Positions 10,930 through 22,200 of a stretch of DNA of 64,000 nucleotides are shown here, piece by piece; the first letter of the stretch is position 1, and the number at the start of each line of letters is the position of its first letter. A program made the position numbers and the translations under genes. This stretch comes from Macrostomum hystrix (Eukaryota; Platyhelminthes; Macrostomidae). The notes beneath the pieces were generated by a model. That model was not told the origin of the DNA, did no database searches, and saw nothing but the letters and a program-made list of their open reading frames with translations. The stretch lies in NCBI GenBank assembly GCA_950097015.1, contig CATNEN010000011.1, positions 3,252,501 to 3,316,500 of the forward strand, given 5' to 3'.

Positions 10930-12665
10930 CAATCGATTCGTATGATCTAACATACGATTCTGATGATCTAACAGACGATTCTCATGATCTAACAGACGAT
11001 TCTCATGATCTAACATACGATTCTGATGTTCTAACAGACGATTCTCATGATCGAACAGACGATTCTCATGATCTAACAGACGATTCTAGTAATCTAACAG
11101 ACGATTCTCATGATCTAACAGACGATTCTAGTAATCTAACAGACGATTCTCATGATCTAACAGACGATTCTTATGATCTAACAGACGATTCTCATTATCT
11201 AACAGACGATTCTCATTATCTAACAGACGATTCTCATTATCTAACAGACGATTCTCATGATCTAACATACGATTCTGATGTTCTAACGGACGATTCTCAT
11301 GATCTAACAGACGATTCTAATGATCTAACAGACGATTCTAGTAATCTAACAGACGATTCTCATGATCTAACAGACGATTCTTATGATCTAACAGACGATT
11401 CTAGTAATCTAACAGACGATTCTCATGATCAAACAGACGATTCTAGTGATCTAACAGACGATTCTCATGATCTAACAGACGATTCTCATGATCAAACAGA
11501 CGATTCTCATGATCTAACAGACGATTCTCATGATCTAACAGTCGATTCTCATGATCTAACAGACGATTCTCATGATCTAACATACGATTCTGATGTTCTA
11601 ACAGACGATTCTCATGATCTAACAGACGATTCTCATGATCTAACAGACGATTCTAGTAATCTAACAGACGATTCTCATGATCTAACAGACGATTCTAGTA
11701 ATCTAACAGACGATTCTCATGATCTAACAGACGATTCTTATGATCTAACAGACGATTCTCATTATCTAACAGACGATTCTCATTATCTAACAGACGATTC
11801 TCATTATCTAACAGACGATTCTCATGATCTAACAGACGATTCTGATGATCTAACAGACGATTCTCATGATCTAACAGACGATTCTCATGATCTAACATAC
11901 GATTCTGATGTTCTAACAGACGATTCTCATGATCTAACAGACGATTCTCATGATCTAACAGACGATTCTAGTAATCTAACAGACGATTCTCATGATCTAA
12001 CAGACGATTCTAGTAATCTAACAGACGATTCTCATGATCTAACAGACGATTCTTATGATCTAACAGACGATTCTCATTATCTAACAGACGATTCTCATTA
12101 TCTAACAGACGATTCTCATTATCTAACAGACGATTCTCATGATCTAACATACGATTCTGATGTTCTAACGGACGATTCTCATGATCTAACAGACGATTCT
12201 AATGATCTAACAGACGATTCTAGTAATCTAACAGACGATTCTCATGATCTAACAGACGATTCTTATGATCTAACAGACGATTCTAGTAATCTAACAGACG
12301 ATTCTCATGATCAAACAGACGATTCTAGTGATCTAACAGACGATTCTCATGATCTAACAGACGATTCTCATGATCAAACAGACGATTCTCATGATCTAAC
12401 AGACGATTCTCATGATCTAACAGTCGATTCTCATGATCTAACAGACGATTCTCATGATCTAACAGACGATTCTCATGATCTAACAGACGATTCTCATGAT
12501 CTAACAGTCGATTCTCATGATCTAAAAGACGATTCTCATGATCTAACAGACGATTCTCATGATCTAACAGTCGATTCTCATGATCTAACAGACGATTCTC
12601 ATAATCTAACAGTCGATTCTCATAATCTAACAGTTGATTCTCATGCTCTAACAGTCGATTTCAAC
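10930..12665. repeat. 21-bp minisatellite, about 82 copies, with higher-order repeat
   Basis: The unit is a 21-mer containing GATTCTCATGATCTAACAG plus AC. A unit divisible by three gives a stop-free plus-strand frame of 612 codons (10839-12677) reading a seven-residue motif of the TDDSHDL type. I treat this as repeat, not gene. Variant units recur in the same order about 882 bp apart (TTCTAACGG at 11281 and 12163), showing a higher-order duplication of 42 units. The array ends about 30 bases from the stop codon of the lectin gene. Confidence 0.95.
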
Positions 12666-12691
12666 GCAGAAGCTTAAAAAGGTTGCTAGGT

Positions 12692-14141
12692 TCAGAATGG
12701 CGAGAGACACTGGCAAAGCACAGCTGTTGGCGCTGTGTAGTTCTCAGAAAGATCATTGAGCTCGCCCTCATACAGAGCCAGTGAGTTCTGTTTACCGTCC
12801 AGAGCATTGTTTGGCTGCTGGTTGCCCCATGGCACCCTGGACATGGACCGTTTGCAGGCGATCCAGAACCAGCCTCCTCCGGGTTCTTCGCTGCCAGGAG
12901 GCTGCGAGCCGCCCAGCCAGAAATCGGCATTAGAATTGAGGCTTCTAATCTTTAGCAGATGCTGCAGTTCTGCCAAATTGGGTGCCTCGGCCATGGAGGT
13001 CATTTGGCCGCTCTCTGATTCACACCGCTGCCGGCTTGGCCTCCAGCCGCCCGTGTTCGGATAAAACTTGTACTTTAAACCGCAAAAATCGTTGGCGTAT
13101 CCAGCTGGACAAAGAGTGCCCGGAGCTAGGCCGGGCTGATGCCGAACAAAGACTAGACCGCGATTGGTGCAATTGGCGTTGCAGTCGAGAACAAGTTGGC
13201 TGCACCTGAATAAATGGGATTCAGCCTTCAGGTGTTAGACATGGTCTTCAGGTGTTAGACATGGTCTTCAGGTGTTAGACATGGTCTTCAGGTGTTAGAC
13301 ATGGTCTTCAGGTGTTAGACATGGTCTTCAGGTGTTAGACATGGTCTTCAGGTGTTAGACATGGTCTTCAGGTGTTAGACATGGTCTTCAGGTGTTAGAC
13401 ATGGTCTTCAGGTGTTAGACATGGTCTTCAGGTGTTAGACATGGTCTTCAGGTGTTAGACATGGTCTTCAGGTGTTAGACATGGTCTTCAGGTGTTAGAC
13501 ATGGTCTTCAGGTGTTAGACATGGTCTTCAGGTGTTAGACATGGTCTTCAGGTGTTAGACATGGTCTTCAGGTGTTAGACATGGTCTTCAGGTGTTAGAC
13601 ATGGTCTTCAGGTGTTAGACATGGTCTTCAGGTGTTAGACATGGTCTTCAGGTGTTAGACATGGTCTTCAGGTGTTAGACATGGTCTTCAGGTGTTAGAC
13701 ATGGTCTTCAGGTGTTAGACATGGTCTTCAGGTGTTAGACATGGTCTTCAGGTGTTAGACATGGTCTTCAGGTGTTAGACATGGTCTTCAGGTGTTAGAC
13801 ATGGTCATAAGGTGTTAAGGCATGGTCATGAGGTGTTAACTAACTCAACTCTACCTGTCGAAGACAAACAACTGGCATGGACCATTGGCAAAGCTGAAGG
13901 CCTGGCACAAAGGATCTCGACCGCAGAGCATTCCGCATTGCAACTCGCCAATCTTCGATGCACCGGCATTTGCAGCCGCCCTGACATCGTTGAAAGTGCG
14001 AACGAATTGAGGCCGAATGCAAAGCGAAGCCTGCGGCGACGGATAATATGCAGTGCGACAGGGCGGCAACAGTTGCTGGGCCAATGCTTGGCCATCAAAC
14101 GCATTAAAAAAAAGCAAAAGCAGCAATGTTTCTGATGTCAT
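12692..14141 (-). CDS. Secreted C-type lectin domain protein (2 exons)
   Basis: Exons 14141-13855 and 13205-12692 join in frame (donor CAG|GTAGAG, acceptor TTCAG|GTGCAG) to give 266 residues. Residues 1-22 are a signal peptide (MTSETLLLLLFFNAFDGQALA). A cysteine-rich stretch follows with words such as CGMLCGRDPLCQAFSF, resembling a PAN/apple module. The C-terminal part is a C-type lectin fold: CPAGYAND then FCGLKYKFY, the NADFWLGG strand, GWFWIACK, VPWGNQQPNN and a final VLCQC. The calcium and sugar-binding EPN/QPD and WND motifs are not clear; QPNN is the closest match. Sugar specificity therefore cannot be predicted. The protein should be extracellular. The single intron is almost wholly a perfect 20-bp array. 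The gene sits between two arrays of one 21-bp satellite family. Confidence 0.85.
13216..13830. repeat. 20-bp minisatellite, about 30 copies, virtually perfect
   Basis: The unit is GGTGTTAGACATGGTCTTCA. From about 13228 to 13800 every copy is identical; only the last two differ. It fills the intron of the lectin gene. Such homogeneity implies very recent expansion or gene conversion, and the true copy number may differ from the assembled one. Confidence 0.98.
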
Positions 14142-14654
14142 TTTGGGCTACAGAATTTTGTCAGGTGAAAACGTTTTCTAATCTCTCAGGCAACTCAATC
14201 CTAGGAAATATATGGCATGTGCCAGCCCACGTGTAAAAAGTGTTGCTTGTTGCTATGGCAACTAAAACTCCGAATTTGCTTTCTTCATCAGTTGGAGATA
14301 TTCCTTTCAACTGTTGCAGACTCTATCAGGCATAGAGAAGCATGGCTAATGAAGAACAAACAGGTTTCCCCATCCAGCATTTATCGCAAATTTTTTTTTC
14401 TACAGCAGCTGCGGCAAAACATTTCTTTTACATATTCAACACTAGATTCGGGTATTATTTTATAGTCGTAAAATGTTAGATCCATGTTTGCACAGGAGAT
14501 ACTGAATTCGAATATCAAGAGAGTAAATGCTTTTTCAATCGTTGAAGGCAATTATTTTTTATCGCAAACACACTAATGGAAGGTTATTTACACAGTTAAT
14601 TCACAGCCCATTTTAGAAACATCTAAATCAACTCTTTGGCTATATACTTTACAG
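14142..14654. other. Upstream flank of the lectin gene
   Basis: No gene recognised. It should contain the promoter of the minus-strand lectin gene; no clear element is seen. Confidence 0.4.
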
Positions 14655-15740
14655 CTCCTAACAGTCGATTCTCATGATCTAACAGACGATTCTCATGATC
14701 TAACCAGACGATTCTCATGATCTAACAGTCGATTCTCATGATCTAACTAGACGATTCTCATGATCTAACTAGACGATTCTCATCATATAACAGTCGATTC
14801 TCATGATCTAACTAGACGATTCTCATGATCTAACTAGACGATTCTCATGATCTAACTAGACGATTCTCATGATCTAACAGTCGATTCTCATGATCTAACA
14901 GTCGATTCTCATGATCTAACAGTCGATTCTCATGATCTAACAGTCGATTCTCATGATCTAACAGTCGATTCTCATGATCTAACTAGACGATTCTCATGAT
15001 CTAACAGTCGATTCTCATGATCTAACAGTCGATTCTCATGATCTAACAGTCGATTCTCATGACCTAACAGTCGATTCTCATAATCTAACAGTCGATTCTC
15101 ATAAAATAACAGTCGATTCTCATAAAATAACAGTCGATTCTCATAATCTAACAGTCGATTCTCATAAACTAACTGTCGATTCTCAAAATCTAAACAGTAG
15201 ATTCTCATAATCTAACAGTCGATTCTCATAAAATAACAGTCGATTCTCATAATCTAACAGTCGATTCTCATAAACTAACTGTCGATTTTCAAAATCTAAA
15301 CAGTAGATTCTCATAATATAACAGTCGATTCTCATGATCAAACAGTCGATTCTCATAATCTAACAGTATATTCTCATAAACTAACAGTAGATTCTCATAA
15401 ACTAACAGTCGATTCTCATGATCTAACAGTCGATTCTCATAATCTACCAGTCGATTCTCATGATCTAACAGTCGATTCTCATAAACTAACAGTCGATTCT
15501 CATGATGTAACAGTCGATTATCATAAACTAACAGTCGATTCTCATGATCTAACAGTCGATTCTCATAATCTACCAGTCGATTCTCATAATCTACCAGTCG
15601 ATTCTCATGATCTAACAGTCGATTCTCATAATCTACCAGTCGATTCTCATGATCTAACAGTCGATTCTCATAAACTAACAGTCGATTCTCATGATCTAAC
15701 AGTCGATTCTCATAAACTAACAGTCGATTCTCATGATGTA
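14655..15740. repeat. 21-bp minisatellite, same family as 10930-12665
   Basis: About 50 copies of the GATTCTCATGATCTAACAGT-type unit, in the same orientation as the array on the other side of the lectin gene. Copies here are more diverged (CATAATCTA, CATAAACTA and AACTAGACGATT forms) and frame-shifting variants break the open frame. Confidence 0.95.
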
Positions 15741-16549
15741 ACCAATTGTAACCAATCTGGCAATTTTTTATGCATGGTTTGTAATAAAATTTATAAGAAA
15801 ATTTATTTTTAAATCTACTAAAATGGAATGCATGGACTACCTAATTAAAAAAACATTTTACCACCTGTCTGTGTTACTTAAATTAGTATAAAAAGATAGT
15901 AGCCAATCTTTCAACGTTTTCAACAGACTATAAAACAGTACTGAGCAAGGTAGGTTAGAGAACAGTGCAATCACTGATAGTGGCTCAGTTGAGAAAGATA
16001 AGCTACTAGCTTAGACTGATAATAAGCAGTGACGTACGGCAAGCTGGAAATTCATGTCTGTTTAAATGGTTCTTGTCTAATTTTGGCCCTCGTTAAAGTT
16101 TAGTCTAATGGTTTACGCGAGTGGCAAGTCAGTGTATAGAAGACCTACCTGTTCTTTACCCGCAGCAATTTAAGAACTCAGTTGGAAAAAAAGATAAAAA
16201 GAAAGGAATGAAAATGTAAAACGATTCTTGTACTGCTCTAGAGTACATGAAGTGAATTAGAAGAATAGCTTGAGGGGCTAGGATGGCAAAGTCTTACTAC
16301 AGGAAAACATCCACTCTGCTTTAGGGTTCGCCTGGCAGACAGCACTAACTGAGCAAGGAATGACAGAATGCAACTCACTCCTATAAGAGGCTGCTATCAG
16401 TCCTTCTGTACACTTAAGTACATTGTTATATGCAGCTCAATTTGAAGTACAACGATGACTACCTCCTTATCTCTTTGTGGACCAGAAATGTAAAACTTTG
16501 CTTGAAAATCTCATCTTTTACATCACTGAAATATTATCTTATATATATT
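15741..16549. other. Spacer, nothing recognised
   Basis: Mixed-composition DNA with no gene-like frame, tRNA-like element or inverted repeat that I could see. Confidence 0.5.
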
Positions 16550-17715
16550 TGAAATCTCATCCTTTACATCTAGGAAATGTCATCCTTTACATCTCGGAAA
16601 TCTCATCCTTTACATCTCGGAAATCTCATCCTTTACATCTCGGAAATCTCATCCTTTATATCTCGGAAATCTCATCCTTTACATCTCGGAAATCTCATCC
16701 TTTACATCTCAGCAATCTCATCCTTTACATCTCGGAAATCTCATCCTTTACATCTCGGAAATCTCATCCTTTATATCTCGGAAATCTCATCCTTTACATC
16801 TCGGAAATCTCATCCTTTACATATCTGAAATCTCATCCTTTACATCTCGGAAATCTCATCCTTTACATCTCAGCAATCTCATCCTTTACATCTCGGAAAT
16901 CTCATCCTTTACATCTCGGAAATCTCATCCTTTACATCTCGGAAATCTCATCCTTTATATCTCGGAAATCTCATCCTTTACATCTCGGAAATCTCATCCT
17001 TTACATCTCGGAAATCTCATCCTTTATATCTCGGAAATCTCATCCTTTACATCTAGGAAATCTCATCCTTTACATCTAGGAAATCTCATCCTTTACATCT
17101 CGGAAATCTCAACCTTTACATCTCGGAAATCTCATCCTTTACATCTCGGAAATCTCATCCTTTACATCTCGGAAATCTCATCCTTTACATCTAGGAAATC
17201 TCAACCTTTACATATCTGAAATCTCATCCTTTACATATCTGAAATCTCATCCTTTACATCTAGGAAATCTCATCCTTTACATCTAGGAAATCTCATCCTT
17301 TACATCTCGGAAATCTCATCCTTTACATCTCGGAAATCTCATCATTTACATCTCGGAAATCTCATCCTTTACATCTCGGAAATCTCATCCTTTACATCTA
17401 GGAAATCTCAACCTTTACATATCTGAAATCTCATCCTTTACATATCTGAAATCTCATCCTTTACATCTAGGAAATCTCATCCTTTACATCTCGGAAATCT
17501 CATCCTTTACATCTAGGAAATCTCATCCTTTACATCTAGGAAATCTCATCCTTTACATCTCGGAAATCTCATCCTTTACATCTCGGAAATCTCATCCTTT
17601 ACATCTCGGAAATCTCATCCTTTACATCTCGGAAATCTCATCCTTTACATCTAGGAAATCTCAACCTTTACATATCTGAAATCTCATCCTTTACATATCT
17701 GAAATCTCATCCTAA
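16550..17715. repeat. 23-bp minisatellite, subfamily 1
   Basis: About 50 copies of a 23-mer containing CTCGGAAATCTCATCCTTTA. Since 23 is not a multiple of three, successive copies are read in all frames, and two overlapping plus-strand frames stay open across it. Variants such as ATATCTGAAA recur in larger blocks. Confidence 0.96.
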
Positions 17716-17759
17716 ACACCTCGGAAATAACATGCTACAGACCTTCATATCCTTTAATT

Positions 17760-18660
17760 GTCTGAAATCCTATCCTTCAAATCTCAGATATCTCATCTTT
17801 CATATCTCGGAAATCTCATACTTCATATCTCGGAAATCTCATCTTTCATATATCAGAAATATCATCTTTCATATCTCGGAAATCCCATCTTTCACATCTC
17901 GGAAATCTCATCTTTCATATCTCGGAAATCTCATCTTTCATATCTCGGAAATTCCATCTTTCACATCTCGGAAATCTCATCTTTCATATCTCGGAAAACT
18001 CATCTTTCATATCTCGGAAATCCCATCTTTCACATCTCGGAAATCTCATCTTTCATATCTCGGAAATCCCATCTTTCACATCTCGGAAATCTCATCTTTC
18101 ATATCTCGGAAATCTCATCTTTCATATCTCGGAAATCTCATCTTTCATATCTCGGAAATCTCATCTTTCACATCTCGGAAATCTCATCTTTCATATCTCG
18201 GAAATCTCATCTTTCATATCTCGGAAATTCCATCTTTCATATCTCGGAAATCTCATCTTTCATATCTCGGAAATCTCATCTTTCATATCTCGGAAATCTC
18301 ATCGTTCATATCTCGGAAATCCCATCTTTCACATCTCGGAAATCTCATCTTTCATATCTCGGAAATCTCATCTTTCATATCTCGGAAATCTCATCTTTCA
18401 TATCTCGGAAATCTCATCTTTCACATCTCGGAAATCTCATCTTTCATATCTCGGAAATCTCATCTTTCATATCTCGGAAATTCCATCTTTCATATCTCGG
18501 AAATCTCATCTTTCATATCTCGGAAATCTCATCTTTCATATCTCGGAAATCTCATCGTTCATATCTCTGAAATTTTATATTTAATATCTCGGAAATCTCA
18601 TGTCATATCTCGGAAATCTCATATTTAATATCTTTGAAATATTATATTTGATATCTAGGA
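17760..18660. repeat. 23-bp minisatellite, subfamily 2
   Basis: About 39 copies of CTCGGAAATCTCATCTTTCA-type units. It is the same family as the preceding array with CCTTTAC replaced by TTTCATA. The two subfamilies meet abruptly near 17715-17760 across a few degraded copies. Confidence 0.96.
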
Positions 18661-19261
18661 AATGTTATACTCGTAGTTAATAGCATCGCAAAATGAAATA
18701 AACAAACAAAAGCAATCAAAAATTAGTTTAACCGTGCCACAGTGCAGTTGTTGATGATGGCCAAACAGCATTACGCCAGGAAAGAAACGCTTCTGTTCGC
18801 TTCCTTTATTCAGATCATTTAGATAAGTTATTTCATCCTACCTTTACAAATATTTTATTATTGGTTCTCAACGGGACAGTAAAATCTCATATTTGGTAAG
18901 GTGCGTGTTAAAATAACGGATTGACTTATCTAGTTTTACTAAAGAAAATTAACATATGTGCATACATATACATTTAAGAATGTGCCTTTACTAAGTATAA
19001 TATTTAGAAATGGCCCTTAAAAGATGAATATTCGTAACTAGCTAGAAAACAAAATAAAAAACTAATATTACAATACGCCTAATGATAGTTTCAATCATTA
19101 TAATAACAGTAGCATGATAAACTAAATGATGAGTAAATTTTCAAAAAGTTCTGACAAACTTACATAGAACATAGTTTAGAGAAGTAAATTAGATTAGTGA
19201 GTTGAGTTGAGTTTAAACGATGAATATTAATATGTTGTTTATCGGCCAAATGTGAAATAGT
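18661..19261 (-). promoter_or_regulatory. 3' flank of citrate synthase with candidate poly(A) signals
   Basis: On the minus strand, AATAAA occurs opposite 18805-18810, about 450 bases past the stop codon. Further AT-rich candidates are nearby. No other gene is seen. Confidence 0.35.
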
Positions 19262-22200
19262 CTACTTCTTAGCCGCCGCCACCATCTCCACGAGCTTGTC
19301 CGTTGAGAAACTCTTTGGCCGTTCGATTGGCAGGCCCAGGGCCCGGTCCCAGACTAGGGATGATAGGACGCCGAGAGCGCGGCTGACTCCAAACAGCACG
19401 GTGTAATAGTTCATCTCCTTCAAGCCGTAGAACTGCAGCAGCACGCCAGAGTGGGCGTCAACATTCGGCCAGGGATTCTTAACCTTGCCCTGCTCAAGTA
19501 GGATCTCCGGCACAATCTTGAAGATCTGGCCAACCACCTGCGAGATAGAGGGGAAGCTTTTGTTTATTTGCTTTTTATCTAATCAATTAAAAACGTTACT
19601 CCTCAGACTAATTAAACTGAGTCCTGGCTAATATAATGCCACGAACGCTACTAATATGATTATGAAAATCTATAATATACTAATCGAATTCCATTATCAA
19701 ACCCAACTCAAATCCCAATATCTTATCCTGATTGAAATCTAATCTCACATCCTACTCAGAACCAATTCTCACATTCTACTCAGAACCAGTTCTCAAATTC
19801 TACTAAAATCCCAATAATATATATCCTACAAAAAACCCAATTAAATCACATTCTTAAATCCTACTCAAACCCAAATTCTCATATTCTACTCAAATCCTAT
19901 TCTCATATCCTACTCAAATCCTATTCTCATATCCTACTCAAATCCTATTCTCATATCCTACTCAAATCCTATTCTCATATTCTACTCAAATCCTATTCTC
20001 ATATTCTACTCAAATCCTATTCTCATATCCTACTCAAATCCTATTCTCATATCCTACTCAAATCATATTCTCATATCCTACTCAAATCCTATTCTCATAT
20101 TCTACTCAAATCCTATTCTCATATCCTACTCAAATCCTATTCTCATATCCTACTCAAACCCAAATTCTCATATTCTACTCAAATCCTATTCTCATATCCT
20201 ACTCAAATCCTATTCTCATATCCTACTCAAATCCTATTCTCATATCCTACTCAAATCCTATTCTCATATTCTACTCAAATCCTATTCTCATATCCTACTC
20301 AAATCCTATTCTCATATCCTACTCAAATCCTATTCTCATATCCTACTCAAATCCTATTCTCATATTCTACTCAAATCCTATTCTCATATCCTACTCAAAT
20401 CCTATTCTCATATCCTACTCAAATCCTATTCTCATATTCTACTCAAATCCTATTCTCATATTCTACTCAAATCCTACTGAAATCCCATTCTGATATCCTA
20501 CTCAGACCAGATAATGCTCAAAGCAAACTCCGGGCCACAAACCTTGAACATGGGATCATTGGGCAGGTGTTTGAGCGCGAACTCTCGCTGGCACATGTAG
20601 CGCGGGTCAGTTTTGCGCAGTACGGCGTGACCGAAACCCGGCACAACCTGGCCGCTCTGCAGTGTCTTCCAGACGTACTCCTTGACTTTTTCATCGCTTG
20701 GCGATTGGCCAATCTCGGACACCATGCGGGTAATCCAGACCAGCACCTCCTGATTGGCCAGGCCGTGCAGTGGGCCGGCCAGGCCGCACATTCCAGCCGC
20801 CAGTGACAGGTAGGGATCCGACAGAGCGCTGCCAACCAAATGGGTCGTGTGAGCACTAACATTGCCACCCTCGTGATCCGAGTGGATGGTCAAGTATAAG
20901 CGCATGAGCTCGGTGAAGTTCTCATCCTAGATTTGGGATGAACAGGTGAGCAGTTGAAATACTTATTCTGTAAGACTATCCTCAAAGGAGGATATTTTGA
21001 GTAATAATTCTAAATGATTCAACAATTGGGATTTCATTGTGAATCTATAAATAACAATGCCTTTCATTTAAACCAACCTTGAATCCCAGCATGCGAACGA
21101 AATTAGCCGACCAGTCCAATTTGGGATCGATGGCACCAATATTAGCGCCGTCCTTGTACAGGTTCTTGTAGATGATGGCGGCCACAGTAGGCAGTTTAGC
21201 GATCAGATCCATGCTATCCTCGAACACCAGCTCCCAGTACTTGGCCTTGGGGACTCCTTCAGCGTAGGCCTGAAGAGGGGATAATGAAATCAAATGGCTA
21301 AACTCATGATATATCACGCTAGTAGGAATTATTCTGTACGATGTAGACGGGTCGGGAATTAGTTTTTTAGGATCTGATAGGATCTTTAGGATTTAGGATA
21401 TTTGAGAATAGGTATTATAATTTAGGATCTTAGAGAATTAAGAGATCATGTTTGAATATCTGAGAGGATTAGTGATTAGGCTTGTGGTTCTGAGAGGATT
21501 AGTGATTAGGCTTGAGGATCTGAGAGGATTAGTGATTAGGCTTGAGGATCTGAGAGGATTATGGATTATGCTTGTGGTTCAGAGAGGATTAGTGAATATT
21601 TTGAGGATCTGAGAGAACTAGGAATTAGGCTTGTGGTTCTGAGAGGATTAGTGATTAGGCTTGAGGATCTGAGAGGATTAGGGATTAGGCTTGTGGTTCT
21701 GAGAGGATTAGTGATTAGGCTTGAGGATCTGAGAGAACTAGGAATTAGGCTTGTGGTTCTGAGAGGATTAGTGATTAGGCTTGAGGATCTGAGAGGATTA
21801 GGGATTAGGCTTGAGGATCTGAGAGAACTAGGAATTAGGCTTGTGGTTCTGAGAGGATTAGTGATTAGGCTTGAGGATCTGAGAGAACTAGAAATAAGAT
21901 TGTGGTTCTGAGAGGATTAGTGATTAGGCTTGAGGATCTGAGAGGATTAGGGATTAGGCTTGAGGATCTGAGAGAACTAGGAATTAGGCTTGTGGTTCTG
22001 AGAGGATTAGTGATTAGGCTTGAGGATCTGAGAGAACTAGAAATAAGATTGTGGTTCTGAGAGGATTAGTGATTAGGCTTGAGGATCTGAGAGGATTAGG
22101 GATTAGGCTTGAGGATCTGAGAGAACTAGGAATTAGGCTTGTGGTTCTGAGAGGATTAGTGATTAGGCTTGAGGATCTGAGAGAACTAGGAATTAGGCTT

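Noticed and set aside
10839-12677. 612-codon plus-strand frame of seven-residue Asp/Ser/Thr repeats
   Set aside because: It is the translation of a 21-bp satellite. The same satellite at 14.7-15.7 kb is broken in frame, and the frame has no non-repeat domain.
13216-13830. CRISPR-like regular repeat
   Set aside because: Units are directly contiguous with no spacers and lie in a eukaryotic intron.
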